64,000 nt of DNA from positions 123,296,874-123,360,873 of the forward strand of contig NC_092859.1 of assembly GCF_032062135.1 (NCBI RefSeq), in the 5' to 3' direction. Source of the stretch: Pyxicephalus adspersus (taxonomy: Eukaryota > Chordata > Amphibia > Anura > Pyxicephalidae). The translations under genes were made by a program, and so were the position numbers. Of this stretch, positions 11,666 through 24,010 are shown piece after piece. The first letter of the stretch is position 1. Each line of letters begins with the position of its first letter. The notes beneath the pieces were generated by a model. The model had not been told where the DNA came from and ran no database searches. It saw nothing but the letters and a program-made list of their open reading frames with translations.

Positions 11666-11875
11666 CTATTGACTTGAAAAACCGAGTCTGCCCAGGGGCC
11701 ACTTGTGGTTGAGAAATGATCTGCTCATATGATCAGCCAACAGATTTTCTGACTTTGACTTTTTTTTGTTCCACTTTGTCTGGTAATGTAGAAGATCTGA
11801 CCTACATAGTTTTATTAAAATAATAATAATTCCTTTGCTGGCAGTGTCGACCCCTCTAAAACTCTTTGAGCCCAC
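11666..11875 (-). pseudogene. RT/RNase H C-terminal remnant of the DIRS element
   Basis: The frame includes ENLLADHMSRSFLNHKWPLG. The N-x-x-A-D-x-x-S-R motif followed by a tryptophan-containing stretch is typical of the end of the RNase H region in DIRS and Gypsy elements. The adjoining frame on the 3' side (about 11665-11600) reads LASPVMSKCQQILA, again in the style of DIRS. The reverse-transcriptase core with its catalytic Asp-Asp pair is not found upstream. Confidence 0.5.
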
Positions 11876-12423
11876 ACCATCATTTGTGCCACTTTGTACG
11901 AAGCAAAAGTGTTCTAGATTTCACCGTAGTTGTTAATATGTTCAAATTTAATTTCTCTGCATGAGCCCTAACTGTTTACCAGAGTCAGAGTTTGCAGAAT
12001 TGTCTTCTTGTGACTCTCCATTTGGTTTTGGATATTGTCAGCAAAGAACGTCATTCAAATAGTGACATATGCTGACTCCCTGAATCACAGCAAGGTTATC
12101 ACTGTGACAAATGTTTTATTAACCCCCGGTTTTTACCAATGTCACTCAGGGTGGATTTTACTTGCAAAAAGCGGTAATCCCGAGTCACACTTTGGGTTGC
12201 TAAAAACAATGAAAAACCCGACTTACTTTGTTCCTTTGGCGTCTTCCGGGTGTCCGCGTGCTTTTCCAAATGCTGGAAACCTGGAAAATCTTGTTTCTAT
12301 CTTTGACGTCTGGATGGATACACCCTCAAAAGGTGACCTCCTTAGGCTTTTTTTAGACTATCTGACCACATTTACTGAGGGTTAACAAATTTCTTAACAT
12401 GAAATCTCTTGCCTGCTGCACAG

Positions 12424-13140
12424 TTATGTAAAAGATCTACTGATGCCTATGCCACACCTTGGCAACTTGCCCCCTGTGATCCTCTGTATACCTTCTTCCA
12501 AATAGGATTTGGGCAGCATACAGGACCTGTTTATCTGCCCCCAACAACGTGACACCAATCCTAATACTAGGGCAACATCAGACCTGTTGTGGTGTAGATT
12601 CGCTTCAAGTCTCCATCTAGACACTGACCCAGGGGATCCTAAATGGAAAATAATTGGACTTTTCTTCTACAATGTGGGATAAAACTTCATTAGGTAAAGA
12701 ACAGCCACTTCTTACTAGCCTTGATTCACTTTCTTTATCTTGACCTGCTTCTTTAAAGCATATATCACACTCCCGCTTAGATGGTAATGCTCTTGCGCCA
12801 TTGCCCAACATGACTCACTTCCGGGTGCTCCACTGATTTGCTTGTGGAATGAGAGAGTGACCTCTTTTTTTTAGTAATTTCACAGGGTGAACTTTCTCTT
12901 GCCCCTCGTCCTCTTCTAGAGGATCGACGAATAGGGCTGGGAGAGGCCAGGTGTCTTGTCTTTCTAAAATGCTTTTTTCCATGGCTTTTATCCCTTTGCT
13001 GAACAGATAGTACTTGAGAGGCAGGGGGGGGAAATATTTGGCGCAGACACAATGCATGGCTTGGTTGTGCTTCCTTAGATGCACAGAAAAGTTTGAAGGG
13101 CAAGGCCTTTGTGCCACAAACTCAGCATACTTCAATGGCA
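12424..13140 (-). pseudogene. Gag-like remnant of the DIRS element
   Basis: Several overlapping minus-strand frames (13135-12815, 13103-12777, 12811-12617, 12624-12424) form a discontinuous coding remnant. Visible pieces include CVCAKYFPP near the start, a Ser/Arg-rich basic stretch (SPSPIRRSSRRGRGARE) and ALPSKRECDICFKEAGQ, whose paired cysteines resemble the small Cys motif often seen in DIRS gag proteins. At least two frameshifts are needed to link them. Family-level assignment is tentative; position in the element supports it. Confidence 0.4.
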
Positions 13141-13311
13141 GAGCGATATGCGGACTGACTTAAAATGGGCAGGAGATTTCTCTTTTCTTGATGGCCTAAA
13201 TCCATCTTTCTAAACCTTTAGAGATGGGGAAAGCCCCTGAAACAACTTTTGTGTCTTAAGGGACCATTGCCACAATCCACACATCCACAGATCACTGTAC
13301 GCCTGTGTAAT

Positions 13312-13463
13312 GTCAGTGGGATGAATGCCTGGTTGCATTGCTGCAAGTGGGAAGAATATCACCATTACAAATAGCCAAAACAATGTTAGCTGACCTGAGA
13401 GGCAGAGATTGCACATTGCTGGTCAGTGTGATGGTCAGTGGGATAAATACCTGGTTGCATTGC
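13312..13463 (+). repeat. 30-bp direct repeat pair inside the DIRS 5' region
   Basis: GTCAGTGGGATGAATGCCTG at 13312 recurs as GTCAGTGGGATAAATACCTG at 13434, both followed by GTTGCATTGC. The 122-bp spacing suggests a local tandem duplication in the untranslated leader of the element. Confidence 0.7.
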
Positions 13464-14249
13464 CAAATTGCACATCACTTTAGTCACTTTGAACCAGCAA
13501 CTAAAAACAAGTATTATATCTTTCTTATATATGTACCTATGGGGGACCAAAACCTACAAATACAACTTCCTATCTGACTTCCTGTCAGTCAGCATAGCAG
13601 CTACAAAGAAGTAGAAAACAGTAAAATTATTTCTACTGCAAGCAGGGCAGTGATGGTCGCCTAACAAAGGCTGCTACTAGAGCACAATACACCCTGCTGG
13701 AGTAGTTTGAAGTTTAACAGCATTATGATAGCAAATTTCACTCATTAACATCTAATGATTTAATAAATGTACAAGTAACCAAGAAAAACTACCACAGGAT
13801 GATAAACACCTGGTAAAAAATACTATAAGGCAGAACAACAGTGCACCAAGCCATATTGTATGTACAAAAATGTTACATCAAAATTCTACCAAATTATATG
13901 CAATGACCCGAGATATAACAGAAAGCAAAGACATTCTTTCCTTCAAACTTATCTCTACTACTGCCATTTGCATGATGGCTGTGAGCTGAAGTTTTCTCCA
14001 CCTGTGCAGGGCACTGACTGACTGTTTTGGACAGCAAAAAAAATTGAAACAGGTAATAACTTGCCTTACTGCGTACCTGCCCACAACAAAGGGATACTTA
14101 AGCTCCAAATCACCATACCCTTGGCACCAGGGTTCCCAAAACGTGATAGATTTACCATCTGCGATGGGACTTCCCCTTGGAGAGGCTCCTGGAGTGAGGA
14201 CAGAAAAAGAACACCTGCAGGGCAGAGGGAGGTTACTTTTATTTCTTTG

Positions 14250-14574
14250 GCTATGTACACACGTGCAATAATTGTCATTGGAAAGGATCTTTCACGGTTC
14301 TTTCCAACGACTAATGACTGCATGAACAAGTGCTGTACATACATCACCGTTCTGCTCTATGGAGAGGGGAGGGGGGGGAACAACGGAGGGGCTCACCACT
14401 GCGCTCTCTCCCCCTTCACTTATATTAAGATCGTTCGTCGTCCATCGTCCATGGATCCACCAGGACGATCGTTTAAACGATGGATGACGAGCGCTGTACA
14501 CATGCCAGATTTTCGTCCGACATCAGCCCTGAGCCAATTATCGGACGAGAACCATTAGACATGTGTACGTAGCT
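14250..14574. mobile_element. Harbinger-type MITE nested in the DIRS terminal repeat
   Basis: The terminal inverted repeat is GCTATGTACACACG on the left and AGCTACGTACACATG (minus strand) on the right. The flanks are TTG and TTA, consistent with the TWA target duplication of PIF/Harbinger with one mutation. Removing the element rejoins CTTTGG with GTAAAG, matching the uninterrupted sequence at 10170-10180 (reverse complement), so the insertion site is proven by the sister repeat. It has no transposase frame. Confidence 0.8.
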
Positions 14575-14640
14575 TTAGGTAAAGTGGTCATGTGTGCATG
14601 CTGTCAGGAGGAGTGTCAGGAAAATGGCTTAACTCTTTCC

Positions 14641-16642
14641 TTTTAGAGATAGGTGAAGTATACTTATCCAGCCTGCTTAGCCTCTGACCAAAAAACCCCT
14701 GCCCCAGTTGCTTACTTTGGTTACCTCATTATTTACATTCCATAGGCCAAATAATTTCCTCCCTTGTGGTGCGTATATTGTTGATCCCCTCAGGCAATGG
14801 AGCCATATTACTAGGCTGGAGGCTCTTTAGGAGTCCCACAGCAGTCTGTGATGATCAAGTGTGTGGGCGCTGCCAGTTTCTAGGGATTTTCAGCCAAGGG
14901 GATGGAAGAATTGTGGGGGATACGTTTCTGAAGTATCTACATTATCTATATTATCCTAAACTTTTTTGTCAAATGTTAATTTTTATATAAAAAATATGCT
15001 CTAACAGATTTATAGACTTTAAAAAATTCAGTTGTCTGGTTCTTCTGACTTCTTTATCTTCTGAGTCAGTGATCTAAGGAAAGCAGGCAGGTGAAGAATG
15101 TCAGAAAGAGGGCAAACCTCCTGGCCTGCATACTTATTTCATTTCTGTGCCTCAAAATAATAAAGCCAATAGTTGAGCATGACAGCCAAGCAACTATCAT
15201 CTTCGGAAGAAAATGTCAGCAATGGCCGAATCTATATTCATCTAGTGCTTTCAGAGACTGCATAGCTCTTAGTTCACAACATTGCAAACATAATATATTA
15301 TGTTTGTCTGCATCTTTATTAATTGGCCAAGAAAAGTTGGTTTTGGGGGCCACTAACTGGTAGGTGCTAAAAATGTATGACTCTTTTTGACTGCATTGCT
15401 TTATGACTCCATTTTTTAAAAATGTGTTAGTATTCAATAGAAGAAAAAAAAATACAATATGCAGACATTCTGCAACATCGCTTTTGTGCTCAACACAATC
15501 TGAAAGTTTTCTCTACAGACATCATAACCTGATTCTTCAGATTATGATATACCTTGAAAGAGCCACCTAAGTTTGTGCATAAAAACTAATCTTTGTATGT
15601 ATGGCCAGCCAAACCCAACATCTCTTACAATAAAAAGTTATTGATGGTTGGACTGCTCAGGTTTTAAACATTATGAAGATGAATAGATTTTAATAATACC
15701 AGAAGGTAAAATTTTTGCTCTAGATTTGAACTGTTGATTGCATGCTTATTGCTTCAAATAGATTATAAAATACATAAAAACAAAGCATATTTGTGATGTG
15801 TGAGTACTGACTCATTGGATGATTCAGATATGTAACATAATTAGAAGAAAATCAGATGAAGAAAGTACAGGATTCGGTGTAGAGATGCTGTCTACCCTGG
15901 TAATTATAGGTTGCTCTCGACCGGATTAAAAGCATGATATTTAATATCTTGTCTTGTTTAGACCCAGGTGTAAATCCAAATCATAGCTACAGAGGATTAT
16001 TTATTCTTTCATATAAATTACATTTACCTCTGCGCAGCAGGTACACAGCAGGTGTAAATTATAACACATCATATGTATACCTCAGTATGCTTCCGTTGTA
16101 TTTATATAAAGCATAAACAAGAAAGTTTTCCTTCAATTTTCCTAACAAAACAATGGAGCATATATCAAAATGGGGAATAATGTCACACTTACCTTATTGT
16201 TATCTTCATTTATTTACATTCAGGGTTGAGTAACCTATGGGCAATAGGAATGTATTTTTTTTTTTACATTTTTGTTTTTGTGAGTGAAATTGTAATAAAG
16301 ATTGAATACCACATCTTGTATTATTTCTCATACGCTGCTCTTTTCCTTTTATATTTTTACATTTTCTCATTTATTCAGTATTTTGTGAGCATGTCACATT
16401 TATGCAACAAAGATTTTGTTATTTATGGGAAGAGCAGTGTTTGCCAAGTAAGTCCTCAAGATTTAGGTCCTGACTTTAACAAGTTGTTGGGGTTTTACAT
16501 GAAATACCTTTTAGGGCTTTTGTACATAGATGTTTTTTTCAAAAGTTGGCATTTTGAACACCGCACAGCTCAAACACCTACAATACCTTCATACAGAAAA
16601 GACTGCACTTGACATGCTTTGCCTGCTATGAAAAAGCATCTC
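14641..16642. other. No gene recognised
   Basis: Frames here are at most 128 codons (16226-16612, Phe/Tyr-rich from AT-rich composition) and show no domain. No repeat was identified by eye. Confidence 0.5.
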
Positions 16643-16831
16643 CATTATTATTATTAGCCAGTATTGATATAGCACCAACATATTATGCAGCGCTTTACAA
16701 TGTCCATAGTCATATCACTAATTGTCTCTCAATTGGGCTCACAATCTATAGTCATAGTCATATGTCATTAACATAGTCTAAGAAGAATTTTTGAGAGAAA
16801 GCCAATTTACCCAACTGCATGTTTTTTTGGT
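16643..16831 (-). repeat. SINE fragment, 3' part
   Basis: On the minus strand the order ACATGCAGTTGGGTAAATTG, TAGATTGTGAGCCC, GGACATTGTAAAGCGCTGC and a TAATAATAA-type tail matches the SINE at 50349-50651. The tRNA-like head is absent. Confidence 0.8.
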
Positions 16832-16937
16832 TGTGTTGTGTTCAGAGAAATGCAGGACCAAGCAGCAAAGCAGGTTAAATGGATCTTGAGAATAGTTTTT
16901 TGCACTGATAGGAATGGGAATCTGCTGACCTTTGCCA

Positions 16938-17128
16938 AATGCCTGATGTATTTAATCTCTCAATGACCGGAGAAGATAGACTATCATGGGAGGACCTGGG
17001 TGATACAGCAAACCAGTAATGTATTTTTTAAAAGTCTTTTATCAGTTGGCAATTATCTTCAATCTTGAACCAAATAGGACCCATGTTAGCTTTATCACCC
17101 AGGTTCTCACATGACAGTCTGTCTTCTA
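16938..17128. mobile_element. Fold-back MITE family A, divergent copy
   Basis: Carries GGTGATACAGCAAACC on the left and a mirrored TAGCTTTATCACCCAGG on the right, with AGACTATCATGGGAGGACCT in place of the usual ACACTTTCATCAGTGAAGCT. The same swap appears in both arms, so this is a separate subfamily and not random decay. The right end runs into a TA microsatellite. Confidence 0.7.
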
Positions 17129-17146
17129 TATATAATATATATAGAA

Positions 17147-17196
<50 letters not shown>

Positions 17197-17205
17197 TTAT
17201 AGAAT
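17128..17205. repeat. (TA)n microsatellite at a MITE end
   Basis: Interrupted TA-rich run with a central pure (TA) tract, starting where the fold-back element's right end should be. Confidence 0.95.
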
Positions 17206-18655
17206 ATAACAGTCCCTACACGTACAAGCCTTTAAAGACATTTCTACTTACACCAGAAAATGGAAAACCAGTCTACATGCCTATCCAAACAGCTGTAAGC
17301 TTTGTCATGATAGAGATTATTGTATTTTTTTGCCTAAAAGTGGGAAACCTCCTTCAACCAAGTAGATTGTATCCTGCATTACCATTTTAGGGCTTTTTCC
17401 TAGTCTTGTTGTACTCCATATTTTTCAAAAAGTTCTCCTATTTATTTTACTGGGCAGCCCAATACCCCACATCACATAAAAATGTAGTGCATGTTGCATT
17501 TTTTTGCAATGATGCATTGAAATCCATGTGTTATCACAAAACACCAGTGGGAACAAACCTTAAGTAAAACATTTTTTTTCATTTTAAATAGTGTGGGGAA
17601 GGAATAAACCCCTAGCTAGGTTTTTATAGCTATCTAGATTTCCCCTCACTGCAACAGGAACACCAATAGTAGAATAACAAAATCAAAATAAAAAAAACAT
17701 TGGTTTATTCTTTAAAAATATATATAGTTTATTTTTGTTTTCGCTACTGTTTACCCCTTTTTTTCTGTCTGGTAAAACTAATGTCAGCAAGTGAAGAGAA
17801 ATCCATTGTAAATACCATCAACATGAGACCACATTAACATCAACATAGACCCTAATGGACCTCCAGCTAGCAGTAAAGGCTCAGCCAGGGTTCTAATATT
17901 TCCTCCTATTATAAAAAAAATAAAAACTGGACATCCTTTTTAAAAAAAAACTCTTTGTTTGATTATGAAGGACAAAGCAGAGGGTTTACTCTAATGCACC
18001 CCTACCCAGCAGCTTATACATACAATTCCTTCACATTCACCTGTTCTACTAGGTATGGATGAGCCTGTGACTCATTCCATGTGATTATGCTGGTGCTTGC
18101 CCTAGTGATATCAAGTAGGAGTAGAAAAAGTCTTTAGTCTTTGGTATGTTCTAACTGGGGAAACTTTTTTTTACACTGAGACGCTTTAGATTTTACACTG
18201 GGACATTAACTTGAGAATCATTAAAGAGAACATGTTGCTTTACTCTAAAGGGCAAGGCATAAGTGATACTAAAGTTTCCTTTCAACAAATTTTTATCTAA
18301 TCTCATCTCATTATATTGAAAGGTGACTTAAATATTCCTTAAATGTTATTGATGCAAGAATAGTCTTTATATTACCTGATACCAAATCAGTCGATTTGTG
18401 TTTGAAAAACTGTGATTCTCGAAGTGTCTGTGAAGAATCTAATTTATCCTGGTTATTGTATATCTAGTAGTAGGTAATCATATTCCACCAAATGTGTTCT
18501 TGTAATGTTGAAAACATTTTGCACATTTCTTGCTCCATCAGTCAAATGTCTTCCTCATTACAGGAACAAGTCTAGTTTAATGTGACTAACTACTACCAGA
18601 TATATGTGGTTCTTAATCTTATTTATAGGAAGGTTTCACATTCTTCTAACAGAAG
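17206..18655. other. No gene recognised
   Basis: AT-rich with several short poly(T) and poly(A) runs; no repeat structure or open frame of note was seen. Confidence 0.6.
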
Positions 18656-18927
18656 GGCCTAATCTCTTTTACACATCAGCAGGAAAATGTAAAAATAGTG
18701 CAGACAGTGGATGTAGAAATAAAGGTGACAATCATTTCAACAAAATCAATATATGAGAACAAAATATGGTCTCATGTTCCCTTAGAACATATTTTTGACA
18801 ATTACCCCACAGCCATTCTTTTTACTTCACATAATATGTTTGCCAAAATGATTATCACCTTCATTCCTAAAACCACTATCTTTTCCATTTTTAGATTTCA
18901 CTGCTGATGTGTAAAAGAGATTGGGTC
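18656..18927. mobile_element. 272-bp hairpin element, family unknown
   Basis: Arms of about 110 bp face each other. The outer 22 bp are a perfect inverted pair (18661-18682 and 18901-18922), starting AATCTCTTTTACACATCAGC. Inner parts such as GGTGACAATCATTT / AAATGATTATCACC still match. A 69-codon frame (18698-18907) lies inside but is only the hairpin read through. It probably represents a non-autonomous DNA transposon. Confidence 0.75.
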
Positions 18928-21574
18928 TATAATTGATGAGCCAGTGTTTTGCACCTTTTGTGTAACGTTATTTACAGCAGTGTGATTTAGATAAAGAAGT
19001 CTTGTTACTTCATTGTGTTAATCAGATGTCACATTTCCTGAGAAGGGAAGCACAACTACTACAACCCTTGGTTGCACACATGGATCAGTGCATGGGCAAA
19101 TATACAAACTATTGTATGGAATTGCATACCAATGGCTATTGGATTGGATATTAGAATGGCTGAGTGGATGGGACAAGGTTTGGGTGAATGTGAGCAATAG
19201 ATGTACATTAAATTGTTGATTGAGATATACAGTGCAATTGTAGAACTTAATAGGACAACTGATAAGTAAGCAAATACCAATGGATTAAATGATAGAACCT
19301 ATCTATCTATCTACCAATTTCTTTGCCATCCAAACATTTCCTTAGCCCAAATGCACAGAAAACACCACAATATATGAACAATTCAGTTCATAAAACATTC
19401 ACTGTTGCATATTCCATGAACTGCTTTATTCCATTTCCTCTGTTATGCTTTCATTGGGTGCTGTTATCTTTTGTCTCAGGTATCACGAAAAAGGTGAGGC
19501 CAAGCTGCCAGTTACAGCTTGAACCTGAACAAAACCTTTTGACTTGCTTGTGACATTCACATGGCTCCCTACCTGCATCAGCAGCCAGGGGAAGTGCTTA
19601 GACATTAATTTAGGGGTTACCGGTTGACTTTTGATGTCCAAAATTTACATATCAGTACCATCACTGTTTAATCTGCTTAGCCAGCGTGTTTTGAGGGAAA
19701 ACATTGTGCTTGAAACAGCTGATGGAGCAAATTATGAAGGTTCCACTATCTCTACATGCTTTGAGAAACAGAACCCTTTACTTTAATCTTAATGGTTTTA
19801 ATAAAATATCTATCATTAAATAATCTTTTACAACTCTCCTCTGCTTTGTGCTAAAGCTTCCTACTTTGTAGTTTGAGCTGCATGATTTTTGTACTAATAG
19901 GACTAGTGTTAGAATGAAAGTTGTTAGACCATTTGGTATATCTTTCACAGCTTGGACATTATTGTATAGGATGCTTGGTGACACGACATGTCCATGTCTA
20001 ACATAAAAGCAGCTCACTCTCTGATATAATGAAGATACAGAAAGATACCAATTTTGTGTATAGTGAGCAAATCATGTTATGAATCTCATGGGTGACAAAT
20101 GAGTGGGCGACCTCTCAATTTAAAACTAAGCTAGTATGTTGGAGGATCTGGATATGATCTGTGTAGCATATGTTGCTCTTTCCATGCACAGAATATGAAA
20201 TATCTAAGTACTACCTGTAGCAGCCTTCCAAAAATTCACGGATGTGTCAGCCCATGGCTTGTCACAAACTTTAAAGCCACAACTGGCACATATTTTTGCT
20301 TTTTGCCACTTCATTTTTACCGAATATAAATTGCGACTTTCTTAAATGTTTTCTATAATAAATACTACATAACTTCTGTAAATACTGATTTCTACAAAAA
20401 TCATTCTTTGATTACTTAAAAAAAGTCGTGTCATAAGCCAGACAAAATTGTATTACTGTATCACAACATAGCAAGGCTAATGGCAAGTACTCCTATTATG
20501 TCTTTCTATTCTGTCCCCTTAGTCTGTGCATTGACATATTAGCGTAAAATTACAATTAGCAATAAAAATAAGAATATAAACAAAAATAAAACAGTACAAA
20601 ACCTCACTCTGCCCCTTGCCCTCTTTCTCTTTCTGTTTTCAAATAGCAGCACCAGTAAAAGGATAACTGGACATTAAAACAGAATACAATACATTAAAAT
20701 TTGAAGCTTCAGAGCAGAACAGATAATTATAAATATGAGGCTACCACATCATCATTCTACTGGAATGGGAAGAGAATGTTTTTTCTAGTTTAAAACAAAA
20801 TCTTTCCAGGCATCATACAAATAAATTTGGCAAATGTTTTGACTTAAATACTCTATATGCATAAGGATTTCTTTAGCTAGAAGGATCACTTCATGAATCT
20901 AGATTCCCAAACTGCATCATTGATTGTAAATCAGACCTATCTGCATAAAAGTATACAGAGAATTGCAAATGTACAAATGGCACATTCGTTTAGGCAGTCA
21001 TCACTACATAAGGTAGGGCAGATTTGGGCAGGCACCAGTTACTATACCAGAATGTATTTTCAGGTTCTTTCAGGAGAAAACATATGCTGTCAAAATGATA
21101 ACATACAAACTTTATGAAAAGAGTATCTTTGGTGGGGTTCTGTCCTAGGACGCCACTGCTTCCAAACAAGTATGGTACTCATTTAGCCACTTAGCCACCC
21201 ATGCTGCCCTTATAATGCTTTCCTTGTATAATCATAGTTATGGGCATATTATCTGTGCATGTTAAGCATATATACTGAAAGAATACAGCAATGGAAAATA
21301 TAATTAGAGGATGAATGTTGATCAAATGCAAGTAAACAAAAAATACTACTTAATATGTTAGTGCTTTTCTATGACTAACTGAACAGATTCTAACTGTACC
21401 TGCTTGATGGCTGCAAGTCATGGAGTTCAAAACTTTCTATCATTCAGGCAGGTACCTTCCAGGGTCAAATCACAATATAGTGTTCTGCATCGCACAGGTT
21501 GTCTTCTGCTAATGCACGTTGCAGCATATTGCATAAAAAGCCTATTCAAAATAACCAGGCTAAAAAAAAGGACC
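18928..21574. other. No gene recognised
   Basis: Holds a short (CTAT)n run at 19299-19313 and otherwise unremarkable sequence. Open frames are 79 codons or shorter, with no recognisable domain. Confidence 0.55.
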
Positions 21575-21818
21575 TTCAGTACGGTGGCTAAGGTTTGTAT
21601 CTGTGTCTGTGTGGGTTTCCTCCCACATTCCAAAATCATGCCGTTAGGTTATTTGGCTTCCCCCAAAAAATTGACCTTAGACTACGTTAATGACATATGA
21701 CTGAGGTAGGGACATTAGATTGTGAGCTCCTTTGAGAGACAGTTAGTGTGAGGTATATGGACTTTGTACAGTGCTGCGTAATATGATGGCGCTATATTAA
21801 TACTGCGTAATAATAATA
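21575..21818 (+). repeat. SINE, internally deleted copy
   Basis: Starts with a remnant of the tRNA-like head (CAGTACGGTGGCTAAGG) joined to GTGTGGGTTTCCTCCCACAT, then CCTTAGACTACGTTAATGAC, ATTAGATTGTGAGCTCCTTT and TGCGTAATATGATGGCGCTA with a TAATAATA tail. Most of the B-box region is missing. Confidence 0.85.
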
Positions 21819-23770
21819 CCCTTCAACCATGACAATCTAGAGCAGGTTACATAACCTACCAATGCATAGATACTGGGTGTTGTGCTGCTTTATAGTGTTT
21901 TTCAGCACACTTTTTAAAGGAACGTTTTAAAGGAGCTTACAGGCCTGCTCCCCTGGTCCTCCTGTAATGCGTTGCTCAATGTCTAAATGGCCTAAATGCT
22001 GTCATAAGAGGGGCAAGTCTTGCAGAAAACAAGTAATAGCCATAGTGTACATTAATTATTTTCATGCGAACTTTCTCATATGTGCAGGGTGTACGTGTGA
22101 TCAGGGTGGCAAACAGAACCTCAAATAATTAAAAAAAGCACCATTGGGTACAGCAGAGGAGCTTAGTTTGGGATTTTTATCACTTACAATCCTTTTTATA
22201 TTGGATGCTGGATAATGACCCCCATATTATTTTTAGTTTTTCTAAGTGACCCTGGTGTGTACCTGTAATTTTGGGCTCCTGTAATATGTGGTTTTCCTGT
22301 ACTAGCATGAAAGGATGGGAAAATTATAGAGATGTTATAGCAGAACACTTCAAATATATTATTCATTGGTGACACATTCACTTGAGCCTCAGCGAGGAGA
22401 TGATTTCTCTGAATTTATGTCTCTCTTACATGACAGAAATTTCAATTCACTACTTCAGTGATGACACCATCTTCTGACCTTGCTTCCCTCGACTTTGACT
22501 GTTACTTCACAGGTAACACTGATACAGTATTACAGAAAATAAAATACAGCCAACCTGCAACCCCAGCTGCATTCACCTTTACATTCTATACATACGTTGT
22601 CTTTGAATTGGTAACAGAAGTGGAAGTCTATTTTCTGCTTGCCTTTTTTTTTCTCCCTATAGCCCCTCGCTTTCCTTTTTCCGACAGCCTGAATTCCACA
22701 TACTGTTCCCCTGTGCCTTCTTTTCTCCAAGTCACCTGTTCCTATTTTCCACTTCTGCAATTTTCACACTATAGACCAAGTAACATTTGCATTCCCCAGG
22801 ACCACTGTTGATGATCCAAGAAAAGCCCAGTACTACTGGGAATGTTGTATCTCCTGCTGCTTTCAACTTTGGGTGCTTGAGTGGCCAACCATCAGATCTC
22901 AGTTCTGTTGGGCTGGGATAGTAGCACATACCAGTTAGGAGCATACAACTTGTTGTGCCAGCCTACCTGTTGAGCAGTTTACATCCCGATTGACCAATAA
23001 GGATCCCCAGGAGGAAAAGGAGATTTTAGTAACCCGTGTTAGAAATTCAATACTATTATTTCCATTTGTGACCAAAGCAAACATGTCAGGAAGTGAAGCA
23101 AAATCTTATATTTGTTTTAAATACATGCTGTTTTCATGCAGTTCTGGTACTGCCTGCACAAATTATTACAACATTTAATAAGCAAAATTTGTTGGGACAA
23201 GTAGCCTGATTATTCTGCTGGAGGCTGGATTCATACATGTGGTTGCATTGCATTCCTTTTTTTGAGGGCTTGAATGACAAATTTCTATCAAAAGTGATGT
23301 TAAACAAAGAAAAATTGTCCTTTTTGGACAATGTACATAACTGCACTCCTTGTATGGGAAGTATTGTCATTTAAAAAAAAAGGGCACATGTATCAAGTAG
23401 GTCAATATGTGCATTGCAGAGTGCATAGGTATTAATGGGCTCTGAACATGTTTCATGGTTGTTCGGAGTAAATTTAAACTGTACCTGGAAATCAGATACT
23501 TATACACTAGTTAAGTCATACAAAATCCCCAAAATTGTCAGAACCATGTTACTTAAAAATATATAACTGAGATTCTATACTAATTTAAGATTGCTGATCA
23601 GACAATATTTTGTCTTAGTCTTAGCTACCTAATTAGAGAACAGGTGTGGTAATGTGTCCCAGGGTTGTCTTCAAATGGCTTAAGGAGTTAAACTCTACTG
23701 GGTTTTGCAAAAGTTGTGTGCTGGAACTACCAGCTTCAGTGGTAGACCATTGTGAAAGAAAGTTTGGAAT
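21819..23770. other. No gene recognised
   Basis: A plus frame of 117 codons (22458-22811) overlaps a pyrimidine-rich tract and has no recognisable domain. No repeats were assigned. Confidence 0.5.
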
Positions 23771-24010
23771 ATTGGGCATGATTTAAGCTTGGATTCAAGA
23801 TTTTCAAGCTTGGAGAGGATACATTTTCATCAGTGAAGCTGGGTGATCCAGCAAACCTGGAATAGATTTCTTCAAAGTCATTTGCTATTCGCTGGCTAAT
23901 GTTTTGAATCCTGGACCAGATGTATTTCAGATTTTCTGGATCACCCAGCTTCACTGATGAAAGTGTATCTCTCCAGCATTGCATGGACAGCTTTAATCAA
24001 TCACGCCAAT
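23771..24010. mobile_element. Fold-back MITE family A
   Basis: The outer ends ATTGGGCATGATTTAAGCT and AGCTTTAATCAATCACGCC are an inverted pair. Inside are mirrored stems such as AAGCTGGGTGATCCAGCAAA with its partner near 23938-23955. The loop lies near 23880-23905. No coding capacity and no clear target duplication. Confidence 0.9.

Larger units (their letters stand above)
10075..14640 (-). mobile_element. Decayed, internally deleted DIRS-type retrotransposon
   Basis: Read on the minus strand, the order is: left terminal repeat (about 14640-14100), gag-like remnants (13140-12420), an RNase H end (about 11760-11670), tyrosine-recombinase remnants (about 11300-10430), an internal complementary region (10365-10320), then the right terminal repeat (10320-10075). 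This is the DIRS plan, in which terminal repeats are inverted and a short internal region complements the outer ends. The reverse transcriptase, expected between gag and RNase H, is mostly absent: only about 0.7 kb separates them. All frames are broken by stops and shifts, so the copy is dead. No target-site duplication is seen, as expected for DIRS integration by a tyrosine recombinase. Confidence 0.68.

Noticed and set aside
12035..12385. Plus-strand frame of 116 codons
   Set aside because: It is antisense to the DIRS element and shows no domain.
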